A program made the position numbers and the translations under genes. Below are positions 9,382-18,101 of a DNA stretch of 64,000 bases, one piece after another (positions within the stretch are counted from its first letter, which is position 1; each line of letters begins with the position of its first letter). This stretch comes from Candidatus Hydrogenedentota bacterium. GTDB taxonomy: Bacteria; Hydrogenedentota; Hydrogenedentia; Hydrogenedentales; CAILVY01. A model generated the notes under the pieces. The model did no database searches and was not told the DNA's origin. It was given only the letters and a program-made list of their open reading frames with translations. Where the stretch lies: positions 49,063 to 113,062 of the forward strand of contig JAKQOG010000258.1 in assembly GCA_029565395.1 (NCBI GenBank), in the 5' to 3' direction.

Positions 9382-9692
9382 TGGAAGCCTGGATAGAAAG
9401 TCTGTTCAAAACGCTCTTTTATCCCATTCTGGCGCCTATCTTCCATCCCGTGGACAAGTTTCTGAACTGGGTGGATCAACACCCTTTCACGGTGGGAAGT
9501 GTTTCCGTTACCTGGGCCAGCATCTGCGGCGTGGGCCTGTTTGTATGCGCCATGCTGTGGGTGTGCCTGATTCTGAATAAGGAGTATGTAAACCGTGGCC
9601 GGCCCTATAAATCCATCTGGACCGATCTGCGGTTGTGGACGATTATTTCCATGACTCCGCACGTGTTAGTGTATTTTTACTTCACCCGATAG
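9381..9692 (+). CDS. Small unknown membrane protein of the symporter unit
   Basis: 103 residues, family not recognised. An amphipathic N-terminus rich in aromatic residues is followed by a clear membrane segment around residues 45-68 (ICGVGLFVCAMLWVCLIL), a polar stretch with NRGRPYKSIWTDLR, and a second hydrophobic tail. The start codon overlaps the symporter stop by one base, so translation is probably coupled. The one-to-one linkage suggests an accessory subunit or assembly partner of the symporter; this is inference from position only. Confidence 0.75.
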   Translation: MEAWIESLFKTLFYPILAPIFHPVDKFLNWVDQHPFTVGSVSVTWASICGVGLFVCAMLWVCLILNKEYVNRGRPYKSIWTDLRLWTIISMTPHVLVYFYFTR

Positions 9693-9703
9693 GACACACG
9701 GTT

Positions 9704-9964
9704 ATGAGTGAAATTAAAGCGTCGGATTCCGACCAGAACGTAAACATCCGCATGGAGAAACGCGACGGCGAAACGTATGTAGCGCTAGGGCTGTTCATTG
9801 TGGCTGTAGGGATTCCCGTGGTGATCGGCACCTATTTCGCCGCCCAAACCAACATGCGCGCGGCCATCGTGAATATCATCTGCGCTGGCGTCCTGCTGCT
9901 GATTGGCGTGGCTGCCATCACGTACGGGCGCATCCTGCTCGCCCGCAATAAGAGACGCTCGTGA
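9704..9964 (+). CDS. Small unknown two-helix membrane protein
   Basis: 86 residues. A polar N-terminus (~25 residues) is followed by two membrane helices, about residues 27-47 (VALGLFIVAVGIPVVIGTYF) and 54-75, ending in a basic tail RNKRRS. The ATG at 9704 lies 11 bases after the preceding stop; the frame extends upstream to 9635 but that start would overlap the previous gene. Its stop TGA overlaps the GTG start of the next gene (GTGA). No family recognised; third gene of the symporter unit. Confidence 0.7.
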   Translation: MSEIKASDSDQNVNIRMEKRDGETYVALGLFIVAVGIPVVIGTYFAAQTNMRAAIVNIICAGVLLLIGVAAITYGRILLARNKRRS

Positions 9965-10563
9965 CGCAAGTATATTGTCTTCCGGGCGGCGTTCCGGGGG
10001 AATTCGCCGCACGGTATTTTGGCCGTCCGCGATTGGCCAATCTCTATGGTCTGCTGAGCCGTCCGGTGCGTGTTGCAAGTACGGAAGATCCCGCCACGCG
10101 CATCCCCCCCTTTGTCGAACGCATCTGGATGCCCGCGTATGCCATCCGCATACAGGCCGCCACCCGAAAAGACAGCAACAGCGTTTGGACCTCCGTCGAC
10201 GGGTGGTCCGGGCAATGCGCCATCATGGATTGCTCGGATCAATTAGTGGAATGGGAATTGGATGAAGACTGCATGCCCCCAAAACTGGAGGAAACGGAAG
10301 CAGTCAAAGCCGCCCGCAAAGGCCTGCTCCGTTTTATTCTCTCGCAACGCGGTCAGATGAACAAGCCCGATATCGGGGCCGTGGAAGAAATCCGGCTATA
10401 CCATTTCCCCCTCTGGGTGTATTACCACCACCGCCGGTTTGGAAAACGGCTGGATATCAAGGTGCTCGACGGCTGCACGGGGAAATCCGCCGGCGCCAAA
10501 ATGCGCATCGCACTGATCAACGCCCTGGTCGCCGCGAAAAAGGCCAAGACGCAACCCGCCTGA
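9961..10563 (+). CDS. Unknown cytoplasmic protein at the end of the symporter unit
   Basis: 200 residues, begins with GTG in a GTGA overlap with the upstream stop. No signal peptide or membrane helix. The central part is Trp/Cys-containing (GWSGQCAIMDCSD, VEWELDEDCMP) and the C-terminal part ends in a helix rich in Ala and Lys. The segment IRLYHFPLWVYYHHRR resembles a short beta motif seen in some zinc-ribbon-type proteins, but no complete zinc ligand set is visible. Function unknown. Its strict overlap with membrane genes suggests a regulatory or assembly role for the symporter. Confidence 0.7.
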   Translation: MTQVYCLPGGVPGEFAARYFGRPRLANLYGLLSRPVRVASTEDPATRIPPFVERIWMPAYAIRIQAATRKDSNSVWTSVDGWSGQCAIMDCSDQLVEWELDEDCMPPKLEETEAVKAARKGLLRFILSQRGQMNKPDIGAVEEIRLYHFPLWVYYHHRRFGKRLDIKVLDGCTGKSAGAKMRIALINALVAAKKAKTQPA

Positions 10564-10578
10564 CTCCGAAGATTTTAC

Positions 10579-10606
10579 TTGCAATTTTGCATTTAAAATG
10601 CATAAT
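10579..10606 (+). promoter_or_regulatory. Promoter with embedded palindromic operator
   Basis: TTGCAA (10579-10584) and CATAAT (10601-10606), 16 bases apart, form a sigma70-type promoter. A perfect 15-base palindrome TGCATTTAAAATGCA (10588-10602) fills the spacer and touches the -10 box, the expected geometry of a repressor site. The ATPase gene begins 21 bases downstream. Confidence 0.6.
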
Positions 10607-10626
10607 TACACGTAAGGAGATTGGGT

Positions 10627-11853
10627 ATGCCACAAGGCAGGTATATTAAACGTTCCTTGGAGCCGGTGCTGAAAAAGGCGGTGTCTGAGTTTCCTGCCGT
10701 TGTGTTGACCGGCCCCCGCCAGTCCGGAAAGACCACCCTGTTAAAACATTTATTCAGCAAGCGTTATGGGTATGTTTCGCTGGAAACGCCGGATATCCGT
10801 GCATCTGCCCTTGAAGATCCCCGCGGGTTTCTAGAGATGTATCCGCCGCCGGTGATTTTCGATGAAATCCAACATGCGCCGGAATTGCTTCCGTATGTGA
10901 AGGAGCGAATTGATGTCCACCGCAATAAGGCTGGTCAATACCTTCTTACGGGCTCCCAGAACATTCTTTTGATGGAAAAAACCAGCGAGTCGCTCGCGGG
11001 CCGCGTGGCTGTCCTGCGTTTGCTGCCCCTGTCCCGCCGTGAGATTATGGGATATCCGCAAACGCCGTTGCCCTGGGAATCCAAGAAACAAAAACAACGG
11101 GATGAACGTATATCGTCCGGATCGCTATGGAAAGAGTTTCTGCGTGGCGGGTATCCGGAATTAGCGGTGAATCCGTCAAGGGACTGCAATCTCTGGCATG
11201 CGGGATACGTGCAAACCTACCTGGAACGGGATGTGCGTACGATCCGGCAGGTGGGCGATCTTTCGCAGTTTCAAATTTTTTTACGGGCGCTGGCGGCGCG
11301 GAGCGCCCAATTGCTAAACCTTTCAGAGCTTTCAAGAGATCTTGGCATTGCCCTGAACACCGTTAAATCCTGGTTATCCGTGCTGGAAGCCACCTATCAG
11401 GTAACCGTGCTCAGACCCTATTTTGCAAACATAGGAAAACGCCTGGTCAAGACTCCAAAAGTCTACTTCAACGATGTTGGAATGCTTTGTTATCTGACCG
11501 GCCTTAAAGATCCGGAACATGCGATGGCGGGACCCTTGGGCGGGGCTATCATGGAAACCGCCGTGCTTTCCGAAATAGTAAAAACGCATATCCATCAAGG
11601 CACTGATCCGCACGTGTATTTTTGGCGAACGTCATTTGGCACGGAAGTGGATATTTTAGTGGAAACGGGCGGTAAGATAGTCCCTATAGAAGTAAAACTC
11701 TCCGCAACGCCACGGCCCGCCATGGCCGTGTCCATTAAAACATTTCAGGAAGACTTTCCAGATACATCCTTGCCCGGTTATGTGATTCATTCCGGTTCTG
11801 TCCGCTTGCCCCTTGGCCCAGGTGTGACCGCATTGCCGTTTGATGCGCTGTAG
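10627..11853 (+). CDS. AAA_14/DUF4143 ATP-binding protein
   Basis: 408 residues. The N-terminal P-loop ATPase domain has Walker A GPRQSGKT (29-36) and Walker B VIFDEIQHAPELL (~76), plus the YLLTGSQN sensor-type motif and SLAGRVAVLRLLPLS, all typical of AAA_14. The C-terminal half is DUF4143, with a final VDILVETGGKIVPIEVKLS that looks like a PD-(D/E)xK nuclease-type core (D, then E-V-K). The family is widespread and often found alone with its own promoter; the role is unknown, with links proposed to defence or mobile functions. I start at ATG 10627, seven bases after AAGGAG; TTG 10621 is less likely. The promoter palindrome suggests autoregulation. Confidence 0.9.
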   Translation: MPQGRYIKRSLEPVLKKAVSEFPAVVLTGPRQSGKTTLLKHLFSKRYGYVSLETPDIRASALEDPRGFLEMYPPPVIFDEIQHAPELLPYVKERIDVHRNKAGQYLLTGSQNILLMEKTSESLAGRVAVLRLLPLSRREIMGYPQTPLPWESKKQKQRDERISSGSLWKEFLRGGYPELAVNPSRDCNLWHAGYVQTYLERDVRTIRQVGDLSQFQIFLRALAARSAQLLNLSELSRDLGIALNTVKSWLSVLEATYQVTVLRPYFANIGKRLVKTPKVYFNDVGMLCYLTGLKDPEHAMAGPLGGAIMETAVLSEIVKTHIHQGTDPHVYFWRTSFGTEVDILVETGGKIVPIEVKLSATPRPAMAVSIKTFQEDFPDTSLPGYVIHSGSVRLPLGPGVTALPFDAL

Positions 11854-11864
11854 TTTTTGGGAAT

Positions 11865-12524
11865 CTACGAGCGTCCGGATTGGATGCCGTCGCGGAGGGT
11901 GGTGTAGGACTCTACAAGCATTTGTTCAATAGCGGGCCAGTCGGCATTAGGGCCGCCTTCGTCGCGGAGGGCGGCGGCTTGGGCGCGCAATAATCCGGCG
12001 CGTTCGATTTGAGGATTGGTTTGGCCGTAGAGCAGCGCATAGAGGTGGGCAATTTTGGCGCCGACAATCGCGGGATCGTAGGTGTCAGGACTCCGCCGCG
12101 CCTCCCACCAATCCAATTCCGCTTTGGCAAGTTCGCGGGCGTCCCAGTTCGTATTACAGGCCTTCGCGAGGTTGGCATAGGCTTCTTCGAGTTTCGGGAG
12201 CACGGTGGTTTCGTAATTGCCTTCCGCCCGGGCAAAGATCATGGTGCCGCGCGCCATGGGTTCGACCACGGCCGCGGCGGTGAGAAACGATACGCCCATC
12301 TGCTCCCGCATGATAGACACCATCTCCCAACCAAGATCCTCGCCCTGGCCGGTATAATAAAATTTCCACATTCGGGTTTCAGATGCGGCCACCTTTTGCG
12401 GATCAAAATCATAGTTGATTCCGTGATCGTAGAACGCGAGATAACAGCCAATGCTACCCGCAAGTAGAATCAACAGGATGAAAACAAGAAGAATGCCCAA
12501 CGCAATTTGCCGAAACCGTGACAT
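11865..12524 (-). CDS. Unknown membrane-anchored protein
   Basis: 219 residues, not recognised. One N-terminal membrane helix (about residues 7-30, rich in Leu/Ile, ending GSIGCYLAFYDHG) is followed by a soluble extracytoplasmic, mostly helical domain with ARELAKAELDWWEARR and PQIERAGLLRAQAAALRDEGG. The Leu/Ala heptad-like pattern suggests helical hairpins. I start at ATG 12524 (MSRFRQIALG), preceded by AAGGGA, because the upstream 66 residues of the frame lack a start signal. It converges on the ATPase gene with 11 bases between them. Confidence 0.7.
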   Translation of the reverse strand: MSRFRQIALGILLVFILLILLAGSIGCYLAFYDHGINYDFDPQKVAASETRMWKFYYTGQGEDLGWEMVSIMREQMGVSFLTAAAVVEPMARGTMIFARAEGNYETTVLPKLEEAYANLAKACNTNWDARELAKAELDWWEARRSPDTYDPAIVGAKIAHLYALLYGQTNPQIERAGLLRAQAAALRDEGGPNADWPAIEQMLVESYTTLRDGIQSGRS

Positions 12525-12549
12525 ACTGTTTTTCCCTTGGTAAAGTATT

Positions 12550-13449
12550 TTATTTTGTACACAGGAAGATAATCTGGCTGCCGGGTATTTTAAAACGGCG
12601 CTGTTCTTCCGGGGATAACAGGTCTGTTGGTGTAAACGTCTGAACCTGAAATCCATGTAAGCGTTCGGAAAAGTCAAGAGGGGAATAATCCCGTACGTGA
12701 CCGAACATTCGTTCGTTGCCACGTCCGAATTCCATGGTGCGGGCCAAATGCATGCCGAAGGGCACCATGATCAAGGCCTTTCCACCGGATTTGATCACGC
12801 GCGCGATCTCCGAGATCGCGGCGCGGTCATCGTCCACATGCTCCAGCATGTGCAGCACGGCGGCGGCGTCGAATACAGCATCAGGCAACGGCAACCGCTG
12901 GGCATCGGCCTGAAACCGAGGGCCGGTAAGCGGCCTGAGCTTCTCAGGGGCGATATCCATGCTAAAACACCGGCGTCCCTCGCCTTGCAAAAGGTTCCGC
13001 ACCTGCATTTCCGGGGCGAAGTGCAAAATATCGCCGCTGCCGGATAAAAGGGCATCCGGATAACGGTTGAAAAAAACCTGGATCATACGATGCCGCTCCT
13101 GGGCAAGGCAGTGCGGGCATTCCGCCTCAGCCAGCACGCAAATTTCGCCGTCGAGGGCATGAAACGCATAGCCTGTCCAACCGCAACAGGGACACTCCAC
13201 GCGTTTTTGACGCGTCAGCCGGCTCCGGAGCAGATTTGCGGCATTGAGCGCATGGGCTTTCGCACATATCCATCCTGCATGGGGATTTCGGGAGAAGGTC
13301 TTGCGGAACACCTCCGCAAGATCACTCACTACGTGATTTAATACAAAAGAAACATTCATGCCGTTTAAAACAACGCTTTCTTCTTTAAATCCAGCAGGGA
13401 GTATGGCAAAGTATGCATGGGTATTCAAAACAACCGGCGGTGCGGTCAT
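12550..13449 (-). CDS. Class I SAM-dependent methyltransferase with zinc-ribbon-like N-terminus
   Basis: 299 residues. Residues ~85-115 carry CPCCGWTG and CPHC, a treble-clef or zinc-ribbon-like pair. The remainder is a methyltransferase_11-type fold: DILHFAPEMQVRNLL (motif I region), CFSMDI, QADAQRLPLPDAVFDAAAVLHMLEHVDD (motifs II-III) and GGKALIMVPFG. Such proteins often lie with glycan or polysaccharide genes and are annotated FkbM or glycan methyltransferase-like. The usual motif I glycines are replaced by a FAPE segment, so activity is likely but not certain. Start at ATG 13449; an internal Met at 13359 has no ribosome site. Confidence 0.8.
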   Translation of the reverse strand: MTAPPVVLNTHAYFAILPAGFKEESVVLNGMNVSFVLNHVVSDLAEVFRKTFSRNPHAGWICAKAHALNAANLLRSRLTRQKRVECPCCGWTGYAFHALDGEICVLAEAECPHCLAQERHRMIQVFFNRYPDALLSGSGDILHFAPEMQVRNLLQGEGRRCFSMDIAPEKLRPLTGPRFQADAQRLPLPDAVFDAAAVLHMLEHVDDDRAAISEIARVIKSGGKALIMVPFGMHLARTMEFGRGNERMFGHVRDYSPLDFSERLHGFQVQTFTPTDLLSPEEQRRFKIPGSQIIFLCTK

Positions 13450-13526
13450 ATTTTCAACTGTCTCCCCGGCTTCTGCTACTATGCCGTTTGTAAAGCAATT
13501 CCCGTAAATCAGGAGAGCAACATAAA

Positions 13527-15194
13527 ATGCTGAAATGTGGTGTTGGTGTAATCTTATGCGTTTTTTGCAGTGGCTGGGCCTTGGCGCAGACGCAGGAGGA
13601 AAAACAGAACCTTATGGGAACAACAATGGCGCCCAGGATTGTGAACATCGTGAATTTCATTCGCGGCGTGGAGCCTCGAACGGATGTGGATCTGCTGTTG
13701 CCGGTGGTCAAGCAACTCGAACTGATCAAACAGCATGGATTACCCGCCACCTTCTTGATTCAATACGATGCCATGGAGCAGGAGCGGTTTGTAATTTTGT
13801 TAAAAGAGCAATTGCCGCAGCAATGCGAGCTTGGGGGCTGGTTTGAGGTGGTGCAGCCGATGGTGGAGGCCGCGGGCCTGAAATGGCGGGGGCGCTATCC
13901 CTGGGACTGGCACGTGAATGTCGGATTTTCCGTGGGATATCCGCCTGCGGAGCGAGAAAAACTGGTGGATGTGTTCATGGAGAAATTCAAGAACACCTTC
14001 GGCTATCTTCCGAAATCCGTGGGGTCCTGGTTTCTGGATGCCCACACGCTCGGTTATATGGCGGACAAGTACGGCGTGAGCGCCTCGTGTAATTGCAAGG
14101 ATCAGATCGGGACCGATGGGTACACCCTCTGGGGCGGATACTGGAATCAGGCCTATTATCCCAGCCGCAAGAATGCGTATATGCCCGCGCAACATGCGGG
14201 CGGGCAAATCCCCGTGCCGGTGTTCCGCATGCTGGGAAGCGATCCGATTTACCAATATGATGCGGGCTTTGGAGAAGCCGCACAGAGTGTGGTTACGCTG
14301 GAACCTGCCTACAAAGACGGTGGCGGAAACCCGTCGTGGGTGCGGTGGTTCTTCCGCACCTTGACCGATGCCCCCTGTCTGGCGTTCGCCTATACCCAGG
14401 TGGGCCAGGAAAATTCGTTTGGCTGGCCCGTCATGGGCGAGGGATTAACCGATCAGATCGGATTGCTGGAAGAGTTGTCGAAACAGGGCAAGGTGCGTGT
14501 GGAGACCTTGGCCGCTTCCGCCGAATGGTTCCGGAACACCTTCCGCACGACGCCCGAAACCACAGTGACCGCGCTTGAAGATTGGAAGGACGAAGGCCGC
14601 GCCTCGGTGTGGTATAACTCCCGGTATTACCGTGTCAATGTCTTCTGGGATAAAGAAAAGATGTGTATTCGTGACATCCATATGTTTGATGAACGGTATG
14701 CGGAGCGCTATCTGACGGCGGTTGAGCCCTCTTCTTCCTGTATATATGACACGCTTCCGGTGGTGGACGGATTTCGTTGGAGCACGCAGGAAACGCGGGC
14801 AGGGCTGACCCCCGTGGCCACGGTGAACGGGCAAACCATTCCGTTGAGCGGCCGCGCGCCGATCGTGGAAGAAACACGGGACGGCAAACTGCGTGTGCGA
14901 TGGCCGTTGCTGGATATTGGAGAACTGGAAGCCCTATTTCAAAAGGAAACGATGCAGTTTCAGATCACCGGTGTGCCCGCAGAGCTGAATTGGGGATTGC
15001 AGCTTGCCTGGAGCGGGGAAAAGAAAGTGCCCATTACCGAAACCCGCCCTCAGGAAATCGTTTATAAATATAATGGTTTCATATATTCGCTGGCGGTTCC
15101 GCAGGGCACGGTGGGCCGCATTCCGGGCGAGCCTGCAATAACGATCCATCCGCAGGACGGAAAGATCCGCGTGCTGTTGCGAAATCCCCGTTGA
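13527..15194 (+). CDS. Secreted polysaccharide deacetylase-like (NodB-fold) protein
   Basis: 555 residues; AGGAG is well placed before the ATG. Signal peptide ~1-21 (ends WALAQ). The region from ~30 to 330 looks like a divergent carbohydrate-esterase-4/GH-type barrel: LPATFLIQYDAM, a WDWHVNVGFSVGYP strand, SVGSWFLDAHTLGYMADKYGV. The last is the fold pattern in which deacetylases place metal ligands, though the standard TFDD and HxxxH motifs are not obvious. The C-terminal ~200 residues are beta-rich. Function is probably carbohydrate-related, exported. It is divergent from the methyltransferase gene and 150 bases upstream of a promoter for the next gene. Confidence 0.65.
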   Translation: MLKCGVGVILCVFCSGWALAQTQEEKQNLMGTTMAPRIVNIVNFIRGVEPRTDVDLLLPVVKQLELIKQHGLPATFLIQYDAMEQERFVILLKEQLPQQCELGGWFEVVQPMVEAAGLKWRGRYPWDWHVNVGFSVGYPPAEREKLVDVFMEKFKNTFGYLPKSVGSWFLDAHTLGYMADKYGVSASCNCKDQIGTDGYTLWGGYWNQAYYPSRKNAYMPAQHAGGQIPVPVFRMLGSDPIYQYDAGFGEAAQSVVTLEPAYKDGGGNPSWVRWFFRTLTDAPCLAFAYTQVGQENSFGWPVMGEGLTDQIGLLEELSKQGKVRVETLAASAEWFRNTFRTTPETTVTALEDWKDEGRASVWYNSRYYRVNVFWDKEKMCIRDIHMFDERYAERYLTAVEPSSSCIYDTLPVVDGFRWSTQETRAGLTPVATVNGQTIPLSGRAPIVEETRDGKLRVRWPLLDIGELEALFQKETMQFQITGVPAELNWGLQLAWSGEKKVPITETRPQEIVYKYNGFIYSLAVPQGTVGRIPGEPAITIHPQDGKIRVLLRNPR

Positions 15195-15232
15195 TCGCGA
15201 GATCTTATCGTTATAGACTTCGCGTTCAGACC

Positions 15233-15278
15233 TTGACAACCTCTTCAAGCGCCTTCATAATAATGCACCCAGTGGGTG
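15233..15278 (+). promoter_or_regulatory. Promoter and leader hairpin for the tandem membrane-protein genes
   Basis: TTGACA at 15233-15238 and CATAAT at 15256-15261 with a 17-base spacer form a near-consensus promoter. A small perfect hairpin CACCCAGTGGGTG (15266-15278) lies right at the expected start of the transcript and could be an operator or a 5' stabiliser. Confidence 0.65.
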
Positions 15279-15370
15279 TATCACATGTTGGCGTCCGCAG
15301 AGGAAGAAGTGTCTGTGCCGCAGCCGGGAATATGTGAAACCAAGTACACCGTGGAATCTTGAGGCCGATA

Positions 15371-18061
15371 ATGACCGACAACATAGAACCGCATCCCCCC
15401 CGGCGTCTGCCCCAAAAACTGGGCAGCGTAGTCCGCCGAGTGCCGGGCGATTGGTGGGGGGCGGCCGGGATTGCCGTGCTGGCTTTCTGCATGGCAATGG
15501 CCTACTTGCACGCCACGATGAGCTTTCCGGCGCCTTCCAGCCTGCCATTGTTTCCTAATTTCAACCTCACCGCCTCCGTATCGTATGCCGCAGGTCAAGG
15601 TCTGCGGCCCTTGGATGTATCTTCTGTGCCGGAATTGTGGGATTTTCTGCTTGGGAAAACAGAGCGATTCACTGGCAGCATCCCGTCTCTGCCCAGGCCC
15701 AAAACCTTCCGATTCGTGGAAAGCCATCAGTATCTTCTGCGGGCCATCGGCCTCTGCTGGCGGTGGCGGGGGTTTTCCTGGTCCGCAATCTATGGGCTCG
15801 AGGCAGCGCTTTATGGCGTCATGATCGCGGCAGCCTATGGTTTGTTTCGGCTCGGAATAAACCGCGGCCTCTCCCTGCTTTGCACGGCATGCTTTGCCTG
15901 CTATCCCTCCTGCCTCGGCATGTTGATGTGCCCCCGTGATCTCTCAAAGGGTCCCTTCATCCTGCTCATCCTGCTCATCTGCGGCTATCTGGTGAAAAAC
16001 AAAGTCAACACCCGCGTCCTTCTTGGTCTCGCCGCAGTCCTCGGATGCATCATCGGTTTAGGAATCGGATTTCGCGGCGATGTCATGATCTTCGCCCCCA
16101 TGGCCGCCGGATTGCTCTTTGTTTTTATGCCATGGCAAGGCCTGCGTCACATTTTCGCGCGGGCCGCCATGGTGCTCATCATATTCGCCTGCACCATCCT
16201 TGCAGGTTATCCCGTCCTGAAAGCTTCTGCCGCGGGAGAGGACGACACCGGACTGAATCTGCTAGGCGGTTTTACCGATACTATTCTAAACCTGATGGCA
16301 TTGGATGGTGCGCCATACTCCCTCATTGGCCAGCACAATGACGCCTTTATTGCGGCAACCGCCATTGATTATTATCTCCAGCATGCAGACGCCGGAGCGC
16401 CGCTGCCGGACTTCAAAACAAAATACGTTCCCAAACAGGTGGCGCTGCGCTATTGCATCCAACTCGCCAAGACGTTTCCGGCAGACCTGATTACCCGGGT
16501 CTATGGAAGCATACTGGGAGTCGTGGAAGCAGCACCCGCGGATGAAATCCTTTATTATGATATCCATACCCAAAAACAAAAACGGATCTTGCAGTATATC
16601 GCGGATTACGGGGCCTGGGCTTCGGCCCATGCCGATGCCTGGGGCCGGTATTATGCCGCAGCCGCTCTCATACTCATTGCCGCCTCCAATCTTCAACTGG
16701 GCATCGCCGCCTTGTTTTTATTCCTCTGTTTCGCGGGATATCCCTCCCTTCAGTTCGGGTATCGCCATATTTTCCATCTGGGATTCATGACGCTCTGGTT
16801 TCCTGCATTTGTCCTCGGATGCGCAATATCCTGGGCAGGACGTCTCCGCAACGCCGAAAACCGGACTCGAATGGTACGATGCATCGCCAATCCAAAGGAG
16901 TGGTGGTCCCTCCCAATAAAACGCGTTGTGGTCTTTTCCATTTTCTCCCTTCTCGTAATGTTCGGACCGCTGGGCGTGGCGCGCGTCTGCCAGCACTATA
17001 CCGTCGGAGACCTGTACGCGGCACTAGACGCCAGCGAACTCGAAGAGATCCCCTGCGAACAGACCCAGCACCCGCTCCTTCCTCATCTGGTCATGTTCGA
17101 GGCAAAACGCGAACCGGCTTTCCTGATGCAGCCGGAACGCACTGGCCGCACCGACACCTTCTCTGACTATCTCGTGGCGGAATTCAGCAATGATATGCTC
17201 CTGCCCACCTGTGAGATTGTGTACGCGGACAAGAACAAGCCCAATACCCTCTCTCTTACTCATGCACGCGCCTTCGAGCCATGGTCGACGCAAAACCCTC
17301 CTCTCAACCGCTTTTTCTTCCCCATCTACGAGACCAGGGATGAAGCAAACAAATTCCTGGGAATCGCCATGCGAAAACAGTACATGTCCTGCTTCAAAGG
17401 ATTGTACAAGGTCAAAAATCCCGGCCAACTGCCCATGATGTTCACTACCTACCTCCCCTCCGATTGGAGTCAATTCCCGCGTTGCCGCACCATGCAACCC
17501 CACGAATTGCCTCCCTATATACGAACGGCAAAATGTTTCAATGTGCTCGGCAACGGCGGCTTCGAACAGTGGAACAGCGGCGTCCCATCCGGATATTATC
17601 CACCCATAAATGCCCTCCTCGAAAAGGAAACCGAAACGGTATGGGAAGGGCATGCAGCACTCAAGCAAACATGGACCCGGAAGGAATCCACCAGCATCTT
17701 CAATCAATTCCGTTTGGAAGTCCAAGATCTAAAACCAAATACCCGGTACATGTTCCAATTTCAGGCAAACAACCTCTCAAAAACGAAATGCTCCATAACT
17801 ATCTATCAGGCCGTGCCATCAGAAAACGGTGAATCGCTCCATTGCCGCTGTTTTCCTGCCCCTATCAGACCAGTCGATGGATTCAAAGATTACACCCTGC
17901 TCTTCTCGACGCGCCCCGAGGAAAATGCCCGCGTCATTATCAGTGTTTACGGGAATTATCCGGACGAGCTTTCAAATGAACCCTTTTCCGTGATTTGGGA
18001 CGACTGGCGATTGGTGGAGCTTGGGCCAACTCCCGATGGATTTCCTTCGGAGGACATTTGA
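15371..18061 (+). CDS. Large polytopic membrane protein, glycosyltransferase-39-like, copy 1
   Basis: 896 residues. About ten to eleven membrane helices fill residues ~25-530, in the pattern of PMT/ArnT-type GT39 or other GT-C integral glycosyltransferases (an early loop, then HQYLLRAIGLCWRWRG, and a run of helices); no DxD could be fixed with confidence. From ~540 the protein is extracytoplasmic, with a unique domain and then a beta-sandwich at ~720-890 beginning NVLGNGGFEQWNSG, which looks CBM-like and ends with VIWDDWRL. The ATG at 15371 follows GAGG; a TTG 12 bases earlier is less likely. It is paralogous, end to end, to the next gene. Lipid-linked sugar transfer is a guess. Confidence 0.7.
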   Translation: MTDNIEPHPPRRLPQKLGSVVRRVPGDWWGAAGIAVLAFCMAMAYLHATMSFPAPSSLPLFPNFNLTASVSYAAGQGLRPLDVSSVPELWDFLLGKTERFTGSIPSLPRPKTFRFVESHQYLLRAIGLCWRWRGFSWSAIYGLEAALYGVMIAAAYGLFRLGINRGLSLLCTACFACYPSCLGMLMCPRDLSKGPFILLILLICGYLVKNKVNTRVLLGLAAVLGCIIGLGIGFRGDVMIFAPMAAGLLFVFMPWQGLRHIFARAAMVLIIFACTILAGYPVLKASAAGEDDTGLNLLGGFTDTILNLMALDGAPYSLIGQHNDAFIAATAIDYYLQHADAGAPLPDFKTKYVPKQVALRYCIQLAKTFPADLITRVYGSILGVVEAAPADEILYYDIHTQKQKRILQYIADYGAWASAHADAWGRYYAAAALILIAASNLQLGIAALFLFLCFAGYPSLQFGYRHIFHLGFMTLWFPAFVLGCAISWAGRLRNAENRTRMVRCIANPKEWWSLPIKRVVVFSIFSLLVMFGPLGVARVCQHYTVGDLYAALDASELEEIPCEQTQHPLLPHLVMFEAKREPAFLMQPERTGRTDTFSDYLVAEFSNDMLLPTCEIVYADKNKPNTLSLTHARAFEPWSTQNPPLNRFFFPIYETRDEANKFLGIAMRKQYMSCFKGLYKVKNPGQLPMMFTTYLPSDWSQFPRCRTMQPHELPPYIRTAKCFNVLGNGGFEQWNSGVPSGYYPPINALLEKETETVWEGHAALKQTWTRKESTSIFNQFRLEVQDLKPNTRYMFQFQANNLSKTKCSITIYQAVPSENGESLHCRCFPAPIRPVDGFKDYTLLFSTRPEENARVIISVYGNYPDELSNEPFSVIWDDWRLVELGPTPDGFPSEDI

Positions 18062-18101
18062 TGTATAGGCGCACGACACCCCCAAGGAGCTTGCTTGCCC
18101 C

